Assembly: GCA_943735955.1 (NCBI GenBank)
Contig: CALSEQ010000043.1
Span: 67,001-131,000 of the forward strand
Length of the DNA stretch: 64,000 nucleotides
DNA from: Piscicola geometra
Taxonomy: Eukaryota > Annelida > Clitellata > Hirudinida > Piscicolidae
Direction: 5' to 3'
The notes under the pieces were generated by a model. That model did no database searches. It saw only the letters and a list, made by a program, of their open reading frames with translations, and was not told the DNA's origin. Position numbers and translations under genes: made by a program. Shown here piece by piece: positions 37,145 through 48,752 of the stretch (position 1 is the stretch's first letter; every line of letters starts with the position of its first letter).

Positions 37145-40100
37145 ATGAGACAGTCCGAGGCCAATACGGCGCCAATTTTTTTACTTCTTTATCTTTACTC
37201 CCCATGCACCCCCACACCAAATCCTTTTTACCCCCAACCAAACCTACAGGCAAATGGTTGTCCTCACTGTCTCACCCTAATCCTAACCCCACACAGATGG
37301 ACAGCGCGAAAGATCCATGGAGGATACACCGAACACCCCCATTGTTGTCACACAGCGATTTGTCACTTTCTCTGAAAATTTCATTTCGATCGATAGGTGC
37401 CTCACCACTCTGTTGATAGCCTAGACGGTTGCTTTCTCTGTTTCCCTCGCCGGAAATTTTCCCTACTCTAGGGGATTTTTCCTACGAGAACTCTGGGGCT
37501 TTTCAGAAAATTTGTTTTCTGAACACCTCAGTATAGGTTCAGAGAAGAACTTAAGAGCCCGTCGAAACTCTGTGAGTGAGCGGATCCAAACGGTTTGGCG
37601 CCCAAAAAGTCCAACCGGCAATGGGCGCAAGGTTCTTTGCTCAGTACTTCGAGGATACCGGACAAAGTAGAACAGACCTTGCTCTGTGTCAACCCGGGCT
37701 AAAACCCCACAGGCTTGCATCGATTGTAGGATCGGTCACTGCACCTGGATGCCTATGATAGGCCGCTGATCCTTACTCCCACCCACACACATGAGACAGT
37801 TCGAGGCCAATACGGCGCCAATTTTTTTACTTCTTTATCTTTACTCCCCATGCACCCCCACACCAAATCCTTTTCACCCCCAACCAAACCTACAGGCAAA
37901 TGGTTGTCTTCACTGTCTCACCCCAATCCCAACCCCACACACATGGACAGCGCGAAAGATTCATGGAGGATACACCGAACACCCCCATTGTTGTCACACA
38001 GCGATTTGTCACTTTCTCTGAAAATTTCATTTCGATCGATAGGTGCCTCACCACTCTGTTGATAGCCTAGACGGTTGCTTTCTCTGTTTCCCTCGCCGGA
38101 AATTTTCCCTACTCTAGGGGATTTTTCCTACGAGAACTCTGGGGCTTTTCAGAAAATTTGTTTTCTGAACACCTCAGTATAGGATCAGAAAAGAGCTTAA
38201 GAGCCCGTCGAAACTCTGTGAGTGAGCGGATCCAAACGGTCCGGCGCCCAAAAAGTCTAACCGGCAATGGCCGCAAGGTTCTTTGCTCAGTACTTCGAGG
38301 ATACCGCACAAAGTAGAACAGACCTTGCTCTGTGTCAACCCGGGCTAAAACCCCACAGGCTTGCATCGAGTGTAGGATCGGTCACTGCCCCTGGATGCCT
38401 ATGATAGGCCGCTGATCCCTACTCCCACCCACACACATGAGACAGTCCGAGGCCAATACGGCGCCAATTTTTTTACTTCTTTATCTTTACTCCCCATGCA
38501 CCCCCACACCAAATCCTTTTTACCCCCAACCAAACCTACAGGCAAATGGTTGTCCTCACTGTCTCACCCTAATCCTAACCCCACACAGATGGACAGCGCG
38601 AAAGATCCATGGAGGATACACCGAACACCCCCATTGTTGTCACACAGCGATTTGTCACTTTCTCTGAAAATTTCATTTCGATCGATAGGTGCCTCACCAC
38701 TCTGTTGATAGCCTAGACGGTTGCTTTCTCTGTTTCCCTCGCCGGAAATTTTCCCTACTCTAGGGGATTTTTCCTACGAGAACTCTGGGGCTTTTCAGAA
38801 AATTTGTTTTCTGAACACCTCAGTATAGGTTCAGAGAAGAACTTAAGAGCCCGTCGAAACTCTGTGAGTGAGCGGATCCAAACGGTTTGGCGCCCAAAAA
38901 GTCCAACCGGCAATGGGCGCAAGGTTCTTTGCTCAGTACTTCGAGGATACCGGACAAAGTAGAACAGACCTTGCTCTGTGTCAACCCGGGCTAAAACCCC
39001 ACAGGCTTGCATCGATTGTAGGATCGGTCACTGCACCTGGATGCCTATGATAGGCCGCTGATCCTTACTCCCACCCACACACATGAGACAGTTCGAGGCC
39101 AATACGGCGCCAATTTTTTTACTTCTTTATCTTTACTCCCCATGCACCCCCACACCAAATCCTTTTCACCCCCAACCAAACCTACAGGCAAATGGTTGTC
39201 TTCACTGTCTCACCCCAATCCCAACCCCACACACATGGACAGCGCGAAAGATTCATGGAGGATACACCGAACACCCCCATTGTTGTCACACAGCGATTTG
39301 TCACTTTCTCTGAAAATTTCATTTCGATCGATAGGTGCCTCACCACTCTGTTGATAGCCTAGACGGTTGCTTTCTCTGTTTCCCTCGCCGGAAATTTTCC
39401 CTACTCTAGGGGATTTTTCCTACGAGAACTCTGGGGCTTTTCAGAAAATTTGTTTTCTGAACACCTCAGTATAGGTTCAGAGAAGAACTTAAGAGCCCGT
39501 CGAAACTCTGTGAGTGAGCGGATCCAAACGGTTTGGCGCCCAAAAAGTCCAACCGGCAATGGCCGCAAGGTTCTTTGCTCAGTACTTCGAGGATACCGGA
39601 CAAAGTAGAACAGACCTTGCTCTGTGTCAACCCGGGCTAAAACCCCACAGGCTTGCATCGAGTGTAGGAGCGGTCACTGCACCTGGATGCCTATGATAGG
39701 CCGCTGATCCTTACTCCCACCCACACACATGAGACAGTTCGAGGCCAATACGGCGCCAATTTTCTTACTTCTTTATCTTTACTCCCCATGCACCCCCACA
39801 CCAAATCCTTTTCACCCCCAACCAAACCTACAGGCAAATGGTTGTCTTCACTGTCTCACCCCAATCCCAACCCCACACACATGGACAGCGCGAAAGATCC
39901 ATGGAGGATACACCGAACACCCCCATTGTTGTCACACAGCGATTTGTCACTTTCTCTGAAAATTTCATTTCGATCGATAGGTGCCTCACCACTCTGTTGA
40001 TAGCCTAGACGGTTGCTTTCTCTGTTTCCCTCGCCGGAAATTTTCCCTACTCTAGGGGATTTTTCCTACGAGAACTCTGGGGCTTTTCAGAAAATTTGTT

Positions 40101-41666
40101 TTCTGAACACCTCAGTATAGGTTCAGAGAAGAACTTAAGAGCCCGTCGAAACTCTGTGAGTGAGCGGATCCAAACGGTTTGGCGCCCAAAAAGTCCAACC
40201 GGCAATGGCCGCAAGGTTCTTTGCTCAGTACTTCGAGGATACCGGACAAAGTAGAACAGACCTTGCTCTGTGTCAACCCGGGCTAAAACCCCACAGGCTT
40301 GCATCGAGTGTAGGAGCGGTCACTGCACCTGGATGCCTATGATAGGCCGCTGATCCTTACTCCCACCCACACACATGAGACAGTTCGAGGCCAATACGGC
40401 GCCAATTTTCTTACTTCTTTATCTTTACTCCCCATGCACCCCCACACCAAATCCTTTTCACCCCCAACCAAACCTACAGGCAAATGGTTGTCTTCACTGT
40501 CTCACCCCAATCCCAACCCCACACACATGGACAGCGCGAAAGATCCATGGAGGATACACCGAACACCCCCATTGTTGTCACACAGCGATTTGTCACTTTC
40601 TCTGAAAATTTCATTTCGATCGATAGGTGCCTCACCACTCTGTTGATAGCCTAGACGGTTGCTTTCTCTGTTTCCCTCGCCGGAAATTTTCCCTACTCTA
40701 GGGGATTTTTCCTACGAGAACTCTGGGGCTTTTCAGAAAATTTGTTTTCTGAACACCTCAGTATAGGTTCAGAGAAGAACTTAAGAGCCCGTCGAAACTC
40801 TGTGAGTGAGCGGATCCAAACGGTTTGGCGCCCAAAAAGTCCAACCGGCAATGGCCGCAAGGTTCTTTGCTCAGTACTTCGAGGATACCGGACAAAGTAG
40901 AACAGACCTTGCTCTGTGTCAACCCGGGCTAAAACCCCACAGGCTTGCATCGAGTGTAGGATCGGTCACTGCACCTGGATGCCTATGATAGGCCGCTGAT
41001 CCTTACTCCCACCCACACACATGAGACAGTTCGAGGCCAATACGGCGCCAATTTTTTTACTTCTTTATCTTTACTCCCCATGCACCCCCACACCAAATCC
41101 TTTTCACCCCCAACCTAACCTACAGGCAAATGGTTGTCTTCACTGTCTCACCCCAATCCCAACCCCACACACATGGACAGCGCGAAAGATCCATGGAGGA
41201 TACACCGAACACCCCCATTGTTGTCACACAGCGATTTGTCACTTTCTCTGAAAGTTTCATTTCGATCGATAGGTGCCTCACCACTCTGTTGATAGCCTAG
41301 ACGGCTGCTTTCTCTGTTTCCCTCGCCGGAAATTTTCCCTACTCTAGAGGATTTTTCATACGAGAACTCTGGTGCTTTTCAGAAAATTTGTTTTCTGAAC
41401 ACCTCAGTATAGGATCAGAGAAGAGCTTAAGAGCCCGTCGAAACTCTGTGAGTGAGCGGATCCAAACGGTCCGGCGCCCAAAAAGTCTAACCGGCAATGG
41501 CCGCAAGGTTCTTTGCTCAGTACTTCGAGGATACCGGACAAAGTAGAACAGACCTTGCTCTGTGTCAACCCGGGCTAAAACCCCACAGGCTTGCATCGAG
41601 TGTAGGATCGGTCACTGCCCCTGGATCCCTATGATAGGCCGCTGATCCTTACTCCCACCCACACAC
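37145..41666 (+). repeat. Monomers M58-M64, 1292-bp dimer duplication then single-copy run
   Basis: Copies start at 37145, 37791, 38437, 39083, 39729, 40375 and 41021, all 646 bp. M58-M59 and M60-M61 are a duplicated 1292-bp dimer with shared TAATCCTAACC, GAAAATTTC, GACGGTTGC, AGGTTCAGAG, GAACTTAAG and GGTTTGGCG. M61 to M64 are then a run of one type (GTCTTCACTG, CCCCAATCCC). M62 and M63 also share TTTTCTTACTT, and the trailing ends of M61 and M62 share TAGGAGCGG. This is one of the most homogeneous stretches of the window. Confidence 0.92.
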
Positions 41667-42312
41667 ATGAGACAGTCCGAGGCCAATACGGCGCCAATTT
41701 TTTTACTCCTTTATCTTTACTCCCCATGCACCCCCACACCAAATCCTTTTTACCCCCAACCAAACCTACAGGCAAATGGTTGTCCTCAATGTCTCACCCT
41801 AATCCCAACCCCACACAGATGGACAGCGCGAAAGATCCATGGAGGATACACCGAACACCCCCATTGTTTTCACACAGCGATTTGTCACTTTCTCTGAAAG
41901 TTTCATTTCGATCGATAGGTGCCTCACCACTCTGTTGATAGCCTAGACGGCTGCTTTCTCTGTTTCCCTCGCCGGAAATTTTCCCTACTCTAGGGGATTT
42001 TTCATACGAGAACTCTGGTGCTTTTCAGAAAATTTGTTTTCTGAACACCTCAGTATAGGATCAGAGAAGAGCTTAAGAGCCCGTCGAAACTCTGTGAGTG
42101 AGCGGATCCAAACGGTCCGGCGCCCAAAAAGTCTAACCGGCAATGGCCGCAAGGTTCTTTGCTCAGTACTTCGAGGATACCGGACAAAGTAGAACAGACC
42201 TTGCTCTGTGTCAACCCGGGCTAAAACCCCACAGGCTTGCATCGAGTGTAGGATCGGTCACTGCCCCTGGATGCCTATGATAGGCCGCTGATCCTTACTC
42301 CCACCCACACAC
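41667..42312 (+). repeat. Monomer M65, last C5 copy
   Basis: This is a 646-bp C5 copy with private ACTCCTTTATC, CTCAATGTC and GTTTTCAC variants. It shares TTTTTCATACG with M64. After it the C5 variant does not recur, so 42313 marks the right edge of the 646-bp C5 domain. Confidence 0.9.
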
Positions 42313-43576
42313 ATGAGACAGTCCGAGGCAAATACGGCGCCAATTTTTTTACTTCTTTATCTTTACTCCCCATGCACCCCCACACCAAATCCTTTTTACC
42401 CCCCAACCAAACCTACAGACAAATGGTTGTCCTCACTGTCTCACCCTAATCCCAACCCCACACACATGGACAGCGCGAAAGATCCATGGAGGATACACCG
42501 AACCCTGTTGTCACACAGCGATTTGTCACTTTCTCTGAAAGTTTCATTTCGATCGATAGGTGCCTCACCACTCTGTTGATAGCCTAGACGGCTGCTTTCT
42601 CTGTTTCCCTCGCCGGAAATTTTCCCTACTCTAGGGGATTTTCCCTACGAGAACTCTGGTGCTTTTCAGAAAATTTGTTTTCTGAACACCTCAGTATAGG
42701 ATCAGAGAAGAGCTTAAGAACCCGTCGAAACTCTGTGAGTGAGCGGATCCAAACGGTCCGGCACCTAAAAAGTCAAACCCGCAATGGCCGCAAGGTTCTT
42801 TGCTCAGTACTTCGAGGATACCGGACAAAGTGGAACAGACCTTGCTCTATGTCAACCCGGGCTAAAACCTCACAGGCTTGCATAGAGTGTAGGATCGGTC
42901 ACTGCCCCTGCATGCCTATGATAGGCCGCTGATTCTTACTCCCACTCACATACATGAGACAGTCCGAGACCAATACAGCGCCAATTTTTTTACTTCTTTA
43001 TCTTTACTCCCCTTGCACCTCCACACCAAATCCTTTTTACCCCCCAACCAAACCTACAGGCAAATGGTTGTCCTCACAGTCTCACCCTAATCCCAACCCC
43101 ACACACATGGACAGCGCGAAAGATCCATGGAGGATACACAGCGATTTGTCACTTTATCTGAAAGTTTCACTTCGATCGATAGGTGCCTCACCACTCTGTT
43201 GATAGCCTAGACGGCTGCTTTCTCTGTTTCCCTCGCCGGAAATTTTCCCTACTCTAGGGGATTTTTCCTACGAGAACTCTGGTGCTTTTCAGAAAATTTG
43301 TTTTCTGAACACCTCAGTATAGGATCAGAGAAGAGCTTAAGAGCCCGTCGAAACTCTGTGAGTGAGCGGATCCAAACGGTCCGGCGCCCAAAAAGTTCAA
43401 CTGGCAATGGCCGCAAGGTTCATTGCTCAGTACTGTGAGGATACCGGACAAAGTGGAACAGACCTTGCTCTATGTCAACCCGGGCTAAAACCCAACAGGC
43501 TTGCATAGAGTTAAGGATCGGTCACTGCCCCTGGATGCCTATGATAGGCCGCTGATCCTTACTCCCACCCTCACAC
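42313..43576 (+). repeat. Monomers M66-M67, adjacent copies with overlapping deletions
   Basis: M66 is 641 bp and M67 is 623 bp. M66 lacks 6 bp in the stretch after GGATACACCGAAC (junction near 42503). M67 lacks 24 bp between GGATACAC and AGCGATTTG (junction near 43138). The deleted M67 segment ends in CACAC and the retained left flank ends in ACAC, so short homology at the junction can explain it. M67 otherwise matches the second member of the following dimer family (GCACCTCC, TTTCACTTCG, GTTCAACTGGC, CCCAACAGG) and is probably an early or truncated copy of it. Confidence 0.92.
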
Positions 43577-46500
43577 ATGAGACAGTCCGAGGCCATTACG
43601 GCGCCAATTTTTTTACTTCTTTATCTTTACTCCCCATGCACCCCCACACCAAATCCTTTTTACCCCCCAACCAAACCTACAGGCAAATGGTTGTCCTCAC
43701 TGTCTCACCCTTATCCCAACCCCACACACATGGACAGCGCGAAAGATCCATGGAGGATACACCGAACACCCCCACTGTTGTCACACAGCGATTTGTCACT
43801 TTCTCTGAAAGTTTCATTTCGATCGATAGGTGCCTCACCACTCTGTTGATAGCCTAGACGGCTGCTTTCTCTGTTTCCCTCGCCGGAAATTTTCCCTACT
43901 CTAGGGGATTTTTCCTACGAGAACTCTGGTGCTTTTCAGAAAATTTGTTTTCTGAACACCTCAGTATATGATCAGAGAAGAGCTTAAGATCCCGTCGAAA
44001 CTCTGTGAGTGAGCGGATCCAAACGGTCCGGCGCCCAAAAAGTCTAACCGGCAATGGCCGCAAGGTTCTTTGCTCAGTACTTCACGGATACCGGACAAAG
44101 TGGAACAGACCTTGCTCTATGTCAACCCGGGCTAAAACCCCACAGGCTTGCATAGAGTGTAGGATCGGTCACTGCCCCTGGATGCCTATGATAGGCCGCT
44201 GATCCTTAGTCCCACCCACACACATGAGACAGTCCGAGTCCAAGACGGCGCCAATTTTTTTACTTCTTTATCTTTACTCCCCATGCACCTCCACACCAAA
44301 TCCTTTTTACCCCCCAACCAAACCTACAGGCAAATGGTTGTCCTCACTGTCTCACCCTAATCCCAACCCCACACACATGGACAGCGCGAAAGATCCATGG
44401 AGGATACACCGAACACCCCCACTGTTGTCACACAGCGATTTGTCACTTTCACTGAAAGTTTCACTTCGATCGATAGGTGCCTCACCACTCTGTTGATAGC
44501 CTAGACGGCTGCTTTCTCTGTTTCCCTCGCCGGAAATTTTCCCTACTCTAGGGGATTTTTCCTACGAGAACTCTGGTGCTTTTCAGAAAATTTGTTTTCT
44601 GAACACCTCAGTATAGGATCAGAGAAGAGCTTAAGAGCCCGTCGAAACTCTGTGAGTGAGCGGATCCAAACGGTCCGGCGCCCAAAAAGTTCAACTGGCA
44701 ATGGCCGCAAGGTTCATTGCTCAGTACTGTGAGGATACCGGACAAAGTGGAACAGACCTTGCTCTATGTCAACCCGGGCTAAAACCCAACAGGCTTGCAT
44801 AGAGTTTAGGATCGGTCACTGCCCCTGGATGCCTATGATAGGCCGCTGATCCTTACTCCCACCCACACACATGAGACAGTCCGAGGCCATTACGGCGCCA
44901 ATATTTTTACTTCTTTATCTTCACTCCCCATGCACCCCCACACCAAATCCTTTTTACCCCCCAACCAAACCTACAGGCAAATGGTTGTCCTCACTGTCTC
45001 ACCCTAATCCCAACCCCACACACATGGACAGCGCGAAAGATCCATGGAGGATACACCGAACACCCCCACTGTTGTCACACAGCGATTTGTCACTTTCTCT
45101 GAAAGTTTCATTTCGATCGATAGGTGCCTCACCACTCTGTTGATAGCCTAGACGGCTGCTTTCTCTGTTTCCCTCGCCGGAAATTTTCCCTACTCTAGGG
45201 GATTTTTCCTACGAGAACTCTGGTGCTTTTCAGAAAATTTGTTTTCTGAACACCTCAGTATATGATCAGAGAAGAGCTTAAGATCCCGTCGAAACTCTGT
45301 GAGTGAGCGGATCCAAACGGTCCGGCGCCCAAAAAGTCTAACCGGCAATGGCCGCAAGGTTCTTTGCTCAGTACTTCAAGGATACCGGACAAAGTGGAAC
45401 AGACCTTGCTCTATGTCAACCCGGGCTAAAACCCCACAGGCTTGCATAGAGTGTAGGATCGGTCACTGCCCCTGGATGCCTATGATAGGCCGCTGATCCT
45501 TAGTCCCACCCACACACATGAGACAGTCCGAGTCCAAGACGGCGCCAATTTTTTTACTTCTTTATCTTTACTCCCCATGCACCTCCACACCAAATCCTTT
45601 TTACCCCCCAACCAAACCTACAGGCAAATGGTTGTCCTCACTGTCTCACCCTAATCCCAACCCCACACACATGGACAGCGCGAAAGATCCATGGAGGATA
45701 CACCGAACACCCCCACTGTTGTCACACAGCGATTTGTCACTTTCACTGAAAGTTTCATTTCGATCGATAGGTGCCTCACCACTCTGTTGATAGCCTAGAC
45801 GGCTGCTTTCTCTGTTTCCCTCGCCGGAAATTTTCCCTACTCTAGGGGATTTTTCCTACGAGAACTCTGGTGCTTTTCAGAAAATTTGTTTTCTGAACAC
45901 CTCAGTATAGGATCAGAGAAGAGCTTAAGAGCCCGTCGAAACTCTGTGAGTGAGCGGATCCAAACGGTCCGGCGCCCAAAAAGTTCAACTGGGAATGGCC
46001 GCAAGGTTCATTGCTCAGTACTGTGAGGATACCGGACAAAGTGGAACAGACCTTGCTCTATGTCAACCCGGGCTAAAACCCAACAGGCTTGCATAGAGTT
46101 TAGGATCGGTCACTGCCCCTGGATGCCTATGATAGGCCGCTGATCCTTACTCCCACCCACACACATGAGACAGTCCGAGGCCATTACGGCGCCAATTTTT
46201 TTACTTCTTTATCTTTACTCCCCATGCACCCCCACACCAAATCCTTTTTACCCCCCAACCAAACCTACAGGCAAATGGTTGTCCTCACTGTCTCACCCTA
46301 ATCCCAACCCCACACACATGGACAGCGCGAAAGATCCATGGAGGATACACCGAACACCCCCACTGTTGTCACACAGCGATTTGTCACTTTCTCTGAAAGT
46401 TTCATTTCGATCGATAGGTGCCTCACCACTCTGTTGATAGCCTAGACGGCTGCTTTCTCTGTTTCCCTCGCCGGAAATTTTCCCTACTCTAGGGGATTTT

Positions 46501-48752
46501 TCCTACGAGAACTCTGGTGCTTTTCAGAAAATTTGTTTTCTGAACACCTCAGTATATGATCAGAGAAGAGCTTAAGATCCCGTCGAAACTCTGTGAGTGA
46601 GCGGATCCAAACGGTCCGGCACCCAAAAAGTCTAACCGGCAATGGCCGCAAGGTTCTTTGCTCAGTACTTCAAGGATACCGGACAAAGTGGAACAGACCT
46701 TGCTCTATGTCAACCCGGGCTAAAACCCCACAGGCTTGCATAGAGTGTAGGATCGGTCACTGCCCCTGGATGCCTATGATAGGCCGCTGATCCTTAGTCC
46801 CACCCACACACATGAGACAGTCCGAGTCCAAGACGGCGCCAATTTTTTTACTTCTTTATCTTTACTCCCCATGCACCTCCACACCAAATCCTTTTTACCC
46901 CCCAACCAAACCTACAGGCAAATGGTTGTCCTCACTGTCTCACCCTAATCCCAACCCCACACACATGGACAGCGCGAAAGATCCATGGAGGATACACCGA
47001 ACACCCCCACTGTTGTCACACAGCGATTTGTCACTTTCACTGAAAGTTTCATTTCGATCGATAGGTGCCTCACCACTCTGTTGATAGCCTAGACGGCTGC
47101 TTTCTCTGTTTCCCTCGCCGGAAATTTTCCCTACTCTAGGGGATTTTTCCTACGAGAACTCTGGTGCTTTTCAGAAAATTTGTTTTCTGAACACCTCAGT
47201 ATAGGATCAGAGAAGAGCTTAAGAGCCCGTCGAAACTCTGTGAGTGAGCGGATCCAAACGGTCCGGCGCCCAAAAAGTTCAACTGGGAATGGCCGCAAGG
47301 TTCATTGCTCAGTACTGTGAGGATACCGGACAAAGTGGAACAGACCTTGCTCTATGTCAACCCGGGCTAAAACCCAACAGGCTTGCATAGAGTTTAGGAT
47401 CGGTCACTGCCCCTGGATGCCTATGATAGGCCGCTGATCCTTACTCCCACCCACACACATGAGACAGTCCGAGGCCATTACGGCGCCAATTTTTTTACTT
47501 CTTTATCTTTACTCCCCATGCACCCCCACACCAAATCCTTTTTACCCCCCAACCAAACCTACAGGCAAATGGTTGTCCTCACTGTCTCACCCTAATCCCA
47601 ACCCCACACACATGGACAGCGCGAAAGATCCATGGAGGATACACCGAACACCCCCACTGTTGTCACACAGCGATTTGTCACTTTCTCTGAAAGTTTCATT
47701 TCGATCGATAGGTGCCTCACCACTCTGTTGATAGCCTAGACGGCTGCTTTCTCTGTTTCCCTCGCCGGAAATTTTCCCTACTCTAGGGGATTTTTCCTAC
47801 GAGAACTCTGGTGCTTTTCAGAAAATTTGTTTTCTGAACACCTCAGTATATGATCAGAGAAGAGCTTAAGATCCCGTCGAAACTCTGTGAGTGAGCGGAT
47901 CCAAACGGTCCGGCACCCAAAAAGTCTAACCGGCAATGGCCGCAAGGTTCTTTGCTCAGTACTTCAAGGATACCGGACAAAGTGGAACAGACCTTGCTCT
48001 ATGTCAACCCGGGCTAAAACCCCACAGGCTTGCATAGAGTGTAGGATCGGTCACTGCCCCTGGATGCCTATGATAGGCCGCTGATCCTTAGTCCCACCCA
48101 CACACATGAGACAGTCCGAGTCCAAGACGGCGCCAATTTTTTTACTTCTTTATCTTTACTCCCCATGCACCTCCACACCAAATCCTTTTTACCCCCCAAC
48201 CAAACCTACAGGCAAATGGTTGTCCTCACTGTCTCACCCTAATCCCAACCCCACACACATGGACAGCGCGAAAGATCCATGGAGGATACACCGAACACCC
48301 CCACTGTTGTCACACAGCGATTTGTCACTTTCACTGAAAGTTTCATTTCGATCGATAGGTGCCTCACCACTCTGTTGATAGCCTAGACGGCTGCTTTCTC
48401 TGTTTCCCTCGCCGGAAATTTTCCCTACTCTAGGGGATTTTTCCTACGAGAACTCTGGTGCTTTTCAGAAAATTTGTTTTCTGAACACCTCAGTATAGGA
48501 TCAGAGAAGAGCTTAAGAACCCGTCGAAACTCTGTGAGTGAGCGGATCCAAACGGTCTGGCGCCCAAAAAGTCCAACCGGCAATGGCCGCAAGGTTCTTT
48601 GCTCAGTACTTCGAGGATACCGGACAAAGTGGAACAGACCTTGCTCTATGTCAACCCGGGCTAAAACCCCACAGGCTTGCATAGAGTGTAGGATCGGTCA
48701 CTGCCCCTGGATGCCTATGATAGGCCGCTGATCCTTACTCCCACCCACACAC
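43577..48752 (+). repeat. Higher-order repeat: 1294-bp dimer (A-B) in four copies
   Basis: The dimers are 43577-44870, 44871-46164, 46165-47458 and 47459-48752. A members (M68, M70, M72, M74) share GAGGCCATTACGG, GTATATGATCAG and TTAAGATCCCG. B members (M69, M71, M73, M75) share GAGTCCAAGACGG, GCACCTCC and TTTCACTGAAAG; M69, M71 and M73 also share a GTTCAACTGG end. All four units are exactly 1294 bp. Dimers 3 and 4 share GGCACCC in A, while dimers 2 and 3 share CTGGGAATGG in B, so the last duplications had breakpoints inside the monomer. M75 has a different end (GTCTGGCG, GTCCAACC) and joins the next block. Confidence 0.95.

Noticed and set aside
48425..48731. Overlapping 85-codon frames on both strands in most copies
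   Set aside because: Opposite-strand frames of equal length over the same DNA, with no family resemblance, are expected from low stop density in this segment and not from two genes.
43577..48752. Assembly artefact producing identical dimers
   Set aside because: The four dimers carry distinct private variants (for example CCAATATTTTTAC in the second) in an ordered, nested pattern, which simple duplication by an assembler would not create. Raw reads would settle the exact copy number.
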